A stretch of 64,000 nucleotides of DNA from positions 291,820,200 to 291,884,199 of the forward strand of contig CM040125.1 in the NCBI GenBank assembly GCA_022559845.1. The letters run 5' to 3'. Below are positions 1-10,197 of this stretch, one piece after another (within the stretch, counting starts at the first letter, position 1; every line of letters begins with the position of its first letter). A model generated the notes under the pieces. The model did no database searches. It was not told the DNA's origin and saw nothing but the letters and a program-made list of their open reading frames with translations. The position numbers were made by a program, and so were the translations under genes. This DNA is from Amorphophallus konjac. Lineage: Eukaryota; Streptophyta; Magnoliopsida; Alismatales; Araceae.

Positions 1-281
1 AATCACCGTGCTAGTGAGTTGAGAGTGCCCGTTCCGTAGCTCCGATCGAGCACCGAACGCGAATCGGTACCCTAGGCGACGGTGGTTTCTTAATCGCCGC
101 GATCCCCACATTTCCCTCGCAAGGGACGATCGCTGGGCTAAAGAGAGAGCGCTGTTGAGAGGCGTCTCCACCCGGAGAATACCACAGTGGCTAGCCGCCT
201 GGCTTGCCTTAACGTGCTAGTGCTGGCCGCACTTGTGTCCGTCGTACGTCCTAGCCCGGTCGAGTCATCCGTCCCGCATCA
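1..281 (+). repeat. 3' end of an LTR (truncated by window edge)
   Basis: The stretch ends in GTCCCGCATCA, the same terminus as the NA1 LTRs, and shares with their last 150 bases the order of a CCCTCG(C/T)AAGGGACGATCGC block then the CCCGCATCA end. It is not followed by a primer-binding site, so it looks like the 3' LTR of an element lying to the left, in the same LTR superfamily as NA1 and Ty3-C. An apparent signal-peptide-like ORF from 187 runs across the LTR end and is not credible. Confidence 0.6.
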
Positions 282-972
282 CCGGGGCCCTCGCCATGCC
301 CTGCATCAAGAAATAAGGGTCTTACGCCAAACAACGAGAACGCGTCTCCTGGCAAGGATGCATCCATCATTTGAGTGCAACACTCACCGAACCCTTTTCC
401 CCTCTCGCATGGCTCGCTTCAAAACTCAAAATGGATCAAAGAGGAGGAGATCGAAGGACCTACGGGGCCGTGTTCACCTCCCCCGGTGCCATCGGGCCCC
501 TCGGGTCCCTCAAGTGCCCGAAGGGGCCCTTCCTCTTCCATGGACGCCTCGCCGTGCTCTTGCGCATCCCTCCTTGGGCAAGGAGTTCTTCGCCCCTCTC
601 TCCCTTCACCACGATTTGGCCCACCAAACTCCATCGATTGAGAGTGGAAGAAGATGAAGATGGGCAAGCAAATGTCGACGGGAGGCAGGCTCGTTTGCGG
701 GCAAGGCACGGAAGAAGAAGGGCCGCCTGACGCTTTAATTTTGAATTTGAAAGTTAAGACGCGTCCTCGCACCTAGACGCGCCCAAAAGAGAAAAAAGAG
801 AAAAGATCCCTCCGTGCAAGGCGTAATTCCTTACTTTTCGGGGTAAGGTCTCATGAAGCGTGCCTCGAAAGAACAGGTGCAAGAAAAAAGCGTGGGAAAG
901 GGAAAGTGCACACAAAAAAAAAATGGAACCAATTTTGCACACAATTCCATATCTTATTCAAAACAGAGTGAG
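282..972. other. no gene recognised; 3' flank of the antisense gene
   Basis: I see no supportable coding region. On the minus strand this follows the last stop of the DUF7745-like gene, and GAATAAG with T-rich/TTTGTGTG stretches just below 973 could serve as its polyadenylation region. A GC-rich imperfect inverted repeat lies near 495-535 and another (GACGCGTC...GACGCGCC) near 759-785. Confidence 0.4.
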
Positions 973-2377
973 CTACATTAGGGGCTTAGGCGTTTTAGTC
1001 CTTAAATTCCCCAGTTCGGTTACATAAGCTCTCCACAGCTCCCATTCTTTCTCCACATGCGCTAATGCCTTTCCCATAACACTTGTCTTCCAAGGTGCTT
1101 TAATGGCCTTTGCTTCCTTCGCATTTGCTTCCGTGCCCAACTCCCTCTTCTTCAAAAGAACGATGCCGGTTCACAGTGGGAACGAGTGGCGTGGAATGCC
1201 AATCTGGAGGCAGCACCGATGCGCGTTGTAAAGAACAAACTCAATCGCGCCGATCAGTTGGAGTTCAGCTCCGGGAGAAGATCTCATGAGGAGTTCAAGT
1301 GAGAGTAGACATGCCGGTGCGCAAGTAAAGAAGCTTTGTGTCATGGTTCTGAAGTGAGACCGCCAGTCTTCACGTTTCCTCAGCCACGGAACACGGTTCG
1401 CTACGGTGCCACCGAAGCCTAACACATCGGTTATGTAATGAAGGGGGCTTTGTTGAAAGAGCTTGAAAATAGTTGGCATCCCCTCGCGGTGGTCAAACTT
1501 GAAGTGCAAATCAATCCAACAATTCAGAACAAGTGCACAGCCGAAAGGAGGCTTACCCATGCTGGAGGCAGTAAGGCCACTGTAAAGGTAGGCAAGGACG
1601 GCAGGTCCCACCCTCTTTCCGCTCCAAATCCTGCAGATGGCACTATGTTGGTCCTCCTCCACTATGTTGTCGGTATAAGGGAACAAGAGAGCACCCTCCA
1701 GACAAATGGTGAACCCTTTCATGATTCCTTCCAAGTGGTCGTCGTCTGGAGACCCTCTCAGGGCATCCATAACCCATTCTGCAAGCTTTTGCAGATCAAT
1801 TCCCTTTTGAGTCCGGACCTTTCTAGCGGCACCAGGCGGCATGAAGCTTCCGAGGACACTCTCGGAGGTCATCCTTGTCAGCATCCGTATAACCTTTATC
1901 CTCCCGTCACTCTTGAATTTCTTCAGCCCGAGTAGAAGTTCCACCTCCTCAAGGAGAATGGTCGCCTCGAAGGTAGGGAAGATGAAAGTGTGGGTCTGGG
2001 GGTGCTAGATCTCCACCAGTGCGCCCATAGCCGCCCAGTCCATGCGAATCCTCTCGTAGTGCTTGGCGTGAACCAGGAGCCCCTGAAGATGCCACCTCGT
2101 CAGTATTGCCCTCATGCCGATGGAGATGTTAGAAGTTAACTTTGAAAGCCACAGCAGTTTGGAAAACTTCCTCGGGCCGGGGAAGAGTGGATACGGCTGA
2201 AGAGAAGAAGAAGAAAGAAAAGAAGTGAAAAGAGAGTTCACGCGGAGAATTTGAAATAAATCAACTTACCATATGCGACTGGATCATCCCACTTAGATGA
2301 CCTTCGAGGTCGGAAAGTCGCCTGATCTCGCTGCTAGGCCTGCTCCTCTTCACAGGGCGGGAAGACTCTTCTTCCAT
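973..2377 (-). pseudogene. DUF7745 / plant-mobile-domain-like gene, two exons, two premature stops
   Basis: The start ATG is at 2377. Exon 1 (2377-2270, 36 codons) ends CATATG before a GTAAGT donor; the 73-nt intron ends in a T-rich tract and TTCAG; exon 2 begins at 2196 in the same frame. The frame runs to 973, broken only by TAG at 2005-2007 and TGA at 1171-1173. After the TAG comes HPQTHTF-type sequence and EEVELLLGL, then a block around GALLFPYTDN and an aromatic-rich stretch ending in a small Lys/Glu-rich tail. This order resembles the plant DUF7745 family (related to the aminotransferase-like plant mobile domain), proteins common near transposons whose biochemical role is unknown. The family call is from remembered motif order and is moderately sure; the splice structure is read directly. 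It may be the antisense gene of another Tat copy. Confidence 0.6.
2197..2269 (-). other. intron of the DUF7745-like gene
   Basis: Read on the minus strand, it opens GTAAGTTGATTT and closes with a long T/C-rich tract then TTCAG. At 73 nt it has the short, U-rich form usual in plants. Joining the flanks keeps the frame exactly. Confidence 0.6.
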
Positions 2378-2465
2378 CCTGGAAATCCCTAGATTCTTCT
2401 CTCCTTCTCCTCTTGGGCTTTCAAAGCTCTCCTTGGTGCATTTGGTTGAACTTGCCTAAGGGGGG

Positions 2466-2473
2466 TACTTATA
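2466..2473 (-). promoter_or_regulatory. TATA box of the minus-strand DUF7745-like gene
   Basis: TATAAGTA on the minus strand, about 90 bases upstream of the ATG at 2377, followed by a pyrimidine-rich leader. Spacing fits a plant core promoter. Inferred from sequence only. Confidence 0.45.
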
Positions 2474-2479
2474 GGAAAG

Positions 2480-3560
2480 GAGAGGCGCTACAGGATGAAA
2501 CACGTCACATCAGTGGTCAGTCGTCAGAGTTTTGTCTGGATCTCCTTGTTCTGTGGTGCGATTCTATTACGATTCTGTTGCTTTTTGATGTTATTATTCT
2601 ATGCTGATCTATGCAGGTTTTGCTAACGGACGTCACTATCACATCTTGTGTACCACCATTCGGTGATTGATCCCACCACGTCATGCATCATATTATATGA
2701 TATCTACGCTATTAGAGCATGTCGAGGACCTTGTGACCCGAACGAATCTGGGGTTTAAGTTCCCCTTCAACAAAAACGGTGATGATTCCGGAAGAATTTG
2801 GGTTGTACGGATAGGCCGTTAATTTGTGGTAGCGTGGGGACGACGGTTCCGTTCAGTGAGTTGGTGCGTGGATAAACGGGCCCCGGCTCATTATCAGCTC
2901 ACCGGATCGGTACCCTGACACATTCTTAACAAGTTGATAATATTATCCTTGGCTATTTTCTATTTTCGTTTGTTTTAAATTTTTTTTAAACCCAGCATGC
3001 ATTCATACAGGACCTTGAGTTTTATTGCGGAAGGTAATTCAAAGTGATTCGATTGTGAAAGCCGCTGTGCTTAAATTCTTATAATATGAGATATTCGATT
3101 CCGAATAAAACTCGGAGTTTCCTTGAGACGGCCCTACGCTGCTCTTCCAAAGGAGACCCATGATTGGACAGACCCTCAGATATTCCTTTGCTTTTTACCC
3201 TGTTTGACCCACCTTGGCTGCAGCACTTCCACATTGGCTGGTAACTGCTCTCCAAAGGTGAAACCTACAGGTTTACGACCCAGGTACTTCCACACCGAGA
3301 AGTTGGTCTCCTTTATTTTCATGCCTGAGCTCACATCTCCCTTGTTTGATCTCTGTCCAAGCAATCGTCAAATTTAGAAGACCTTCTTCAAGGTTGCCTT
3401 AGTGAAACTACGGGAAAGATTCCAAATAGTAATGTCAAAAGCGTGTCTCATCACACCATGGCATCAACTTTTCAGTCCATTCCCACTCCATTTCACCTCA
3501 CTTCAATACCATTCCATTACGTGTCACTCCCTTGCAAAGTAGACGCCAAGGCGGGGCAGC
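2480..3560. other. non-coding stretch between antisense promoter and LTR
   Basis: No convincing gene. A 62-codon minus-strand ORF (3364-3176) has ordinary amino-acid composition but matches nothing I recognise. The block ends in GGCGGGGCAGC, which could be a polypurine tract directly before the TGTAGACACG start at 3561. Confidence 0.35.
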
Positions 3561-3854
3561 TGTAGACACGCTATTTCTGACATCCCCTGAGAAAATATCA
3601 TATTACTATATGACGCCCCGCAGTGGCTTTCGCATTCTGAATCGCTTAAGTGCTTCCTATTTTTGAGTCTTCTTTCACCTTTTGAGTGGGTAACGTAACG
3701 CTTCTTCGGCATCCGAAAACTGCTTCGTTACAGAAATCATGTGGCATTCGGACGGCATCGCCACCAACCGGACGCATCAGAAGATTCTGGGGACAGGAAA
3801 ATGTCTGACGAACGGCTGCCGACACTCTTTCGGGGAATCCGGGGGGGTCTTCAT

Positions 3855-4252
3855 GGAGGCGTCCAGGCCCCTAGACGCCTTCATGAAAATGAAAAAATAA
3901 AAAAAAATAAAAATAACAAATAAAATAATAATTTCTTGAAGGCGTCCAGGTGACTGGACGCCTTCATCATCTTGCTCACGGGCGCCCCCGACCCGCCGAT
4001 CGGTTTGTCGTTTGAGATAAAATCCAAAGTGTGAAGACGACTTGCCAACCAGACGTGCCCACTCGTGAGTCACGGGTGCCAACCAAAACCACGCGCCGTA
4101 CCAAACCGTGTGCGGCATTCGGCGGGGTTCCGGTGGGCAATTTTGAAGGCGTCCAGTTGCCTGGACGCCTTCTTGAAAGTATTAAAAATAAAAAAAATAA
4201 AAAAAATATTATTAATGCTCTGATGAAGGCGTCTAGGCCCCTGGACACCTCC
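3855..4252 (+). repeat. four copies of a 28-bp palindrome around A-rich tracts
   Basis: Each unit is GAAGGCGTCCAG, a 4-base loop, then CTGGACGCCTTC. Copies lie at 3855-3882, 3938-3965, 4145-4172 and 4225-4252; the second and third are perfect 12-bp inverted repeats, the outer two have a few mismatches. Copies 1-2 and 3-4 each flank an A-rich tract (AAATAAAA-like), giving two palindrome/A-tract/palindrome modules about 290 bases apart. The last copy ends 14 bases before the TATA box. Confidence 0.9.
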
Positions 4253-4266
4253 ATTCTCCTGATCTC

Positions 4267-4274
4267 TATAAATA
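4267..4274 (+). promoter_or_regulatory. LTR TATA box
   Basis: TATAAATA in CTCTATAAATAGCAG, directly downstream of the palindrome cluster. It is likely the core promoter of the Tat element. Confidence 0.6.
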
Positions 4275-4640
4275 GCAGACCCCCCCTCCGTCCGAGAGAG
4301 CTTTTGAAGAGCTCCGACACACTGCTGGAACCCAGAGGCTGCCGGATCCTTTTCTAACCCGTAGGTTCTTTTCAGGAGGAGGTTCCGCCGGCTTCCCGGG
4401 TGCCCGTGCTCGCAAGAGGAAGGCCGCCTTCGTCCACCGTGCTTCCACGTCGTCCCTACGCTGCCGAAGCTTCGTCGGATCTCGCCATTGGCACATCTAA
4501 TAAGCCAACTCTCTCCTTTTCTTCGTAGTTATTTTGCATTCATCATCCTCCATTCTTCGTCTCCCTTCATAAGGGAATCTTATACTTTTGCATAACTCCA
4601 TTCATCATTGCATTTACCTCCTACTCGTGTCCGAGAGGGG

Positions 4641-5530
4641 TTTAAAATCACACCAACCAGGTGTGTGTTCTGCTATGATTTCATCACTTTCATTGCAAGG
4701 GATTGATACTATACTGCCATTTTCTAATTCTGTTTATTTACTGTCTGTTGTTTTGCAAGGGTAACTAAAGAAAGCCCTCTCCGTCGGCCGGCCGAAGGGG
4801 GAGGAAGAAGCAACCCGCCACTTCCTGCTAGTGAGGTAGGCACGATCATTTTCTTATTTTGGGGTCTTTGGCCCCTGGCGATCACATCATAATATCGAGG
4901 CCGCGGCGAGTCCTTTCCCGCAATGGCCGTTTGAATTTCTATCTTTATATTTTTATGCTGCTTTTATGTCTGCCATACTCTCGAGGCCGCGACGAGTTAC
5001 TTCCCGCAATGGCCGTTTAAATTCCGTCATTTATATCTTGTCATATTCTCATCTGCTTATATTCTCGAGGCCGCGGCGAGTCACTTCCCCAATGGCCGTT
5101 TAAATTCCCGTTCTTTATATTCTCACTATATTCTATTATATTCTTATCTGCTCATATTCTCGAGGCAGCGACGAGTCACTTTTCACAATGACCGTTTGAA
5201 TTCTATCCTTTCTTTTGTATATCTTGAATTGCTTCTATATCTGCTATACTCTCGAGGCCACGGCGAGTCACTTCTCGCAATGGCCGTTTCAATTCTTGCT
5301 ATTTGATTTCTGCACCATTCCAGTCCCCCCGAGGCCGCGGCGAGTCACTTCCCGCTATGGCCATTTAACCCCCATATTTTGTTATATGGCATCTATCCCG
5401 CACGCCCCGCCGGAGCAATCTCCCGTGGGGGCCTCTCCTCTTCTCTCTTATTTCTGTGTTGCAACAAAGAAAAAAAAAGCAAAACAAAACAAAAATGCGA
5501 GCCCTCGCGCTCCGCATCATTCCAACCACG
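4641..5530 (+). other. Tat 5' leader with about six dispersed repeats
   Basis: Between the LTR-like region and gag lie about six copies of a block reading GAGGCCGCGGCGAGTCACTT then CCCGCAATGGCCGTTT, beginning near 4896, 4982, 5066, 5161, 5254 and 5330, separated by T-rich spacers of 40-50 bases. No ORF is supported here. The N-terminal part of gag appears lost near 5470-5530. Confidence 0.75.
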
Positions 5531-7639
5531 TGACGTCGCTCACAGAAGGGATCCCCGAAAGAGCACGTCGCATATTATATGACTGTCATGGGTGATCTGG
5601 CCACCGATGAGCCACACTTGCTGAAGTTTTTCGGGTCCTCAATGACGGGGCTCGCATTTGAATGGTACTCCAGCCTCCCGGCCGAGTCAATCAACGACTG
5701 GTCAGATATGCAGAGGAAGTTCAGGGAAAGATTCCATGTTACAGAGAGGGAGGTCAGAGTGGCCGAACTCTACTCAACAAAACAAAGGGCAGATGAGACA
5801 TCCCTCGACTATATTAAGAGGTGGAGGAACCTCGGAATGAGGTGCAAGTGGCCCCCACATCAGGAGGATGATGTACAGATATACAAATAGAACCTCATGA
5901 GGGTGGTTCTGGAAAAGATGATTGCAATGGAAATATGGTCGTTTGACCGATTGAACAATGTCCTGGCCGAGGTGGAAGCCTTCCTGGCCAGACCTGCCCC
6001 TACATCAACGGCCAGCACAACCCAGAAGGGCAAGGCAGTGGAGCGGCGACCAACACCTAAAGAAGCGAAAGCTCTTGTTATCAAGGCCTTCAAACAACAG
6101 AAAGATAAAGGCAACAAGGCGGTCGCCCCATAGCCTGCAAAAGCCCCGGACAGCAAAGAAGGACCCTCACTGCGAGACAAAATGAAGAAAGTCTACTCCT
6201 TCCCGAAGGACAAGACCAGGATTCTGTTCGACTGGGTAATGGAGTATGGCGTGGTCACCTTGCCAGAGCCAAAGAGGCCGGAGGACCTGAAAAGAAAAGA
6301 TAGTCTAAGATTCTACCCCTACCACTAGATGCTGGGGCATCCAATTGAAGACTGCTATGTTTTCAAGGACATCATCGAAGGGATGGTGAAGAAAAATGAA
6401 ATAGAGTTGGGAGAGTACAAGGTGGACCCTCCTCAGCCGCACGAAGCCCCTCCCAGAAGGGCAGGGGTCAACATGATCTCCCTGTACTAGGCATTGCCTG
6501 AGGAGATCTCTAAAGCAAGTATGCGGAGCACCTATGAAACTCATTTCTTGGAGCCCGTGAAAGAACAACAGGAATGGCAGTAGGTCCCTGCGAAGCATAA
6601 AAAGAAGAAGGCGCCCCGCCCAAAAGTGGGGGCACATATCCGTGGCGTGACACCACGACCCACTCCGCCGGTGGCAGCGCCTATATGGACCACTCCATCT
6701 GCAGTCATCAGGATACCCACCCGCAATCGGAGGAGACAAACTCCGCTGCTAGTGGTCAAGGAAACCAGTCTTGGGATCCGTAGACTACAAGACATTATTG
6801 AAGGGCTAGACGAGTACATGCAGCCCGAATTAAAGCCCTTGCTGGCACGGGACCATGTCCCATGGCAAGAATTGGAGCAGCTCTCGCTCGAGCAAAAGGG
6901 AGAAGCTGATGCAACATTTGATAAAGAGGGCAGTTTGTTCTGGGGGTAGGTGCCCCCTGAAGTAAAAAAGAAGAAGAAGCAAAAGAAGAAGAAGAGAGAG
7001 GCCACTAAGGGCGATAAAGTGCAGGTTGTCTCCTACAATACTCTATCAGCACTCTTCAACCTGCCCGGAGAGGAGGAAGAGGAGAACATTTGCTTCACGC
7101 CCCCTATCGAGGGAGGCAGGGCTGAGGCCGCAACTGCTACACATGCAACCCGGTCAGGCTGGAAATAGGGGCGCCAGCCGCCGCCCAACCACAACATTAT
7201 ATTCAGGGGAGAGAATCCCTACAAGACACCTTCGTCGGAGATCAAGGGAGTCCAGATCCCTCCTCCGCCAGGCCTATATAACAAGAGTGGGGGAAAGACA
7301 GTCCCTTCATTTCTTGAATTCATGAAGATGTCTAAGCGGAAGTAGCCTTGCCAGGAGGCTAACCCTGCACCCGAGGATGTTCACCCGCAGCCAGCACAAT
7401 CTGCCGAAGCTCTGAATGCAGATGGATCTTGCCCTGCAGCAGCTAATAAAGAGCACCAAGGATCCGATGCTAGCCAGAAAGGCGCCGAGTCCGAGGCAGA
7501 TGAAGCAGGTCCGTCAGGGGCCGTAACTCAAGACTCTCCCAAGCCCAGGTGGGTTGAAGAGATGAAGCTTTCCAATGTCCGAGCTGGGAGCCGCATAATG
7601 AAGCTACTCACGAAGCTCCCTGCTCGATTCACAATCTAG
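5531..7639 (+). pseudogene. gag: Tat-lineage Ty3 gag, nine in-frame TAG stops
   Basis: The frame contains a Tat-type retrotransposon Gag domain: KEHVAYY, then FFGSSMTGLAFEWYSSLP, WSDMQRKFRERFH, and LDYIKRW. Gag forms the particle that packages element RNA. Downstream come a Lys-rich region and MLGHPIEDCY, the relic of a short Cys/His stretch, then a linker toward protease. The same frame stays open from 5579 to the NA1 insertion point except for TAG at 5888, 6131, 6326, 6488, 6581, 6947, 7166, 7343 and 7637. There is no TAA, no TGA and no frameshift after 5579; upstream a TGA lies at 5531. Most TAGs sit where Gln is plausible. The start is missing, so the gene is a 5'-broken pseudogene that continues after NA1 at 14439. 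Confidence 0.85.
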
Positions 7640-7644
7640 GAGAT
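7640..7644. other. target site duplication of NA1, left copy
   Basis: GAGAT, repeated at 14434-14438. Removing one copy with the element restores the Tat reading frame across the site. Confidence 0.9.
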
Positions 7645-9812
7645 TGATGGGGCATCAAAGGCGATTTCCATACACGGGTGAAGTGTATTTGTGAGTTATG
7701 GCTTGTATGAGATTGTAATTGTGTATTTTATTTCTTTTGGGCTCCTTGTAAGGCTTATATCAAGCCAATGGGCCATTTCTAATGTAGAGTCCATGGCTAG
7801 GTAGCCATTAGTAAAGTCCATTAAGGAGCTTATGCCATATTGGGTCATTAGGTTTCTAATGGGTCATTAATGCAGTTAAGGACCAAATTGGTTTACACTC
7901 CCTCATGGGCCAACTAAATGGGAAGGGTCCAAGTCTAGCATGGGCTTGTGGATGGCTCATGGCCCATGAAAGGCCCTTGGCCCATGAAGGGGGGCGCCCC
8001 CTCTTTTGGCTCTATTAGGCTAGGTTGTTTAATTTTCTTTCTTTCCTCCCTTTATTTGACCACATGTGGTAGAATTAGGAATGGGATTCCTTTAAATATT
8101 GTATTTCTTATGGTTGGTCATACCTCATCCCAGCCCTTCAATCCAAACCCCTAGATCCAAGGGTTGAGATTGAATTTGGTTGGCATCCTATATAAGGTTG
8201 TATTTTTCATATTGAATGAATTAATGAATGGAAAAAAGGCATTTGCCCCCAAGTGAAGCTTGCGCCCCTCCCCTCTCTCTCCCTGGTTCCTCCACCTCCA
8301 GCACCCTTTCTAGAGTGTAATCCCTTCCCCCTTGATCCCCTCCAGCATCTGAAGCAACTCCGGCGATCGCCGCCGCCATCGTCTCGCCGCCGACGCGTCA
8401 TCGCCAACGGTTTCGGTGTTCTGTCCACCCAGGATAGACCCTTCTTCTCCGAATTCCTTCTATCACTCCCTTCATATTCTGAAGCTCAAAATTTCAGGGT
8501 TGGTTCCCCTCTAGAACCCTTATCCCCACAAAAAAAATCACATCCAAATTCATCCTTTAGCTATTTTTTGATTTTCGTCCAAGTCCAAGTTCCAGATCTT
8601 TCTTGGTTCTGTTTACTGTTCGTCAGCTCTGAGTTTACCCCATTCGAACCACCTTTTGATTTTTTTTGGGTTGCCCAAATTTATTGGGATCGCTGTCCAC
8701 ATCCCTCTACCACCAGGAATTTTATTAATTTTTGGTTCACCCTCAAGTATTTTTCAAATTTCGTCCAAGTTCCCAAGAACAGTCTGCCCACAGTTTCCTA
8801 GATCCGACCTAGGTATAGTAAAGAAATCCCAGAAAATCCATTTCGTATCCAATCAGAAAACCAAAAATAGTCCCGGATTCCTCTCTCATAGATCTTCAAC
8901 TTTGCTGAAGAGATTATTTCCAGATTCGGAGGTCTTCTCCCCGGTCAACGTCGATCTTCAGAGAAGTCAGAACCTGCCCCTGCAGTTCTGGCCAGATTCC
9001 AGCAAGCTTGTAAAATACATGATCAGAAATACCGATTTGATTATTTTTTTTGAAGACCCCTACGTCGAAGTACTCTGAGTCAGCTTTCCAACGGCGCTAC
9101 CCTCGTCGCATTCTGACGACGGGGCTGATCGCAGCAGCAGGTTTCTCTGAGTCGCATGCCTGCAAACAGAATTTTCAGATTCGTGACCGAGTTCCCGGCG
9201 AGCGTCGTCCGAGGGCCGCCCGGCGTCCGGCGGTCGTTCCAGCAGCTCGCCATCCCAGGGGAACACTTTCCAGGTGTCTCCATAGCAGAGGAGTCATCAG
9301 GCCCCACACGACCCCTCTGGTCAACACGTGGGCCCCCACTAGCACGAGTACGCGTGAAGCCGAAGCATTGCCCGAAACCGCCCGTCAACCCGAACTTGGT
9401 CCTCCCGGGCCCACTTGTGTCGCCCTTTATCTCCCTGCGTGGAGTGGGCTTAATTGCATTGCTGTAAACATAATGTACTAAGTTCCCGGGAGTACGAGCT
9501 TTGGCCGGGTGCCGTCTTCGCCACGCCGAGAGCGTGGAGGTATCGCCTTCACCCTTACACTTGGCATTAGCTTAATTCTTTATATGCTTTATATGCCGCT
9601 GCTAGAGAGCATGTGTAGGGATACCTAGCTCGCCTTCAATTTATAATATCACTGCTGCGAGAGAGAGCGAAGCCGTCCCGTGACCCGATCCGGGCGCAAA
9701 AGAGAGCCGACCACCCTAGCTCATCGCCGGTTTCTCAACCGCGCACATCCGACGCTTCCCTCGTTAAGGGACGATCGCGAGCTTGTCGTGTCCGTGGTCC
9801 CGTCCCGCATCA
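7645..9812 (+). repeat. NA1 5' LTR
   Basis: 2168 bp with TG...CA ends and a TATATAAG box at 8189-8196. ORFs inside it (for example 8253-8801 and 9050-9481) recur in the 3' LTR with indels and are not genes. Its last 500 bases resemble the end of the Ty3-C LTR, with shared blocks such as CACGCC(C)CGAGAGCGTGGAGGTAT. Confidence 0.93.
8189..8196 (+). promoter_or_regulatory. NA1 5' LTR TATA box
   Basis: TATATAAG in CATCCTATATAAGGTTG; the same site lies at 12810-12817 in the 3' LTR. Confidence 0.6.
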
Positions 9813-9815
9813 ATT

Positions 9816-9827
9816 TGGTATCAGAGC
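9816..9827 (+). promoter_or_regulatory. NA1 primer-binding site (initiator Met tRNA)
   Basis: TGGTATCAGAGC lies three bases after the LTR end. It matches the 3' end of plant initiator tRNA-Met, the usual minus-strand DNA primer. Confidence 0.9.
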
Positions 9828-10197
9828 CAGGTTGAGTCTAGGGTGTTTGCATTCAAAAAAAAAAAGAGTGTCATGTAGTCATTAGTCGGTCTAAGTCGTG
9901 TTTAGGATCATCATATTTTTAAAACAACAAAAAGAGTCATTTTTGGGTCACATACATCCCTTTACTCGGTATATAAAAAGGTGTTGTCTGACCGTTAGGT
10001 TACGCCTATCGGGAAGGCCGCACACTTGTGCGAGTGACCTTCGGGTCGATTGTCTCCGCCCCGTACCGAGTCTTGGTTTACGTCTAGGGTCCTTAGTGTG
10101 CATTAGTTAGTGCATTCCAACTTTGCATTACTTAGTGTCGTGTCTAGTGTTTTGGTCCGAGTGTCGGCATGGCCATCCACTAGTTTCCCTGTGTCCC

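Larger units (their letters stand above)
3561..4640 (+). repeat. probable LTR of a Tat-lineage Ty3 element (right edge uncertain)
   Basis: A TG start (TGTAGACACG) follows a purine-rich GGCGGGGCAGC. Within it are four palindromes, a TATAAATA box at 4267 and a GC-rich downstream leader, which together look like U3, R and U5. The Tat gag follows about 1 kb further on. I found no second copy in the window and no clear primer-binding site, so both the right edge and the question of 5' versus shared 3' LTR stay open. Confidence 0.4.

Noticed and set aside
187..657. 156-codon ORF with a signal-peptide-like start (MASRLACLNVLVLAALVSVV)
   Set aside because: It starts inside an LTR tail, crosses the LTR end, overlaps other open frames, and has no family resemblance beyond a hydrophobic N-terminus.
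3176..3364. 62-codon minus ORF as a captured host exon
   Set aside because: Composition is protein-like but there is no recognisable motif, splice context or counterpart; too short to support.
5579..7639. In-frame TAG as a recoded Gln codon
   Set aside because: Many CAG and CAA codons remain in the same frame, other elements decay with TGA and TAA too, and methylated CHG deamination explains the bias without a new code.
8253..9481. LTR ORFs of 100-180 codons in NA1
   Set aside because: They recur in the other LTR with indels that change frame; no domain is seen.
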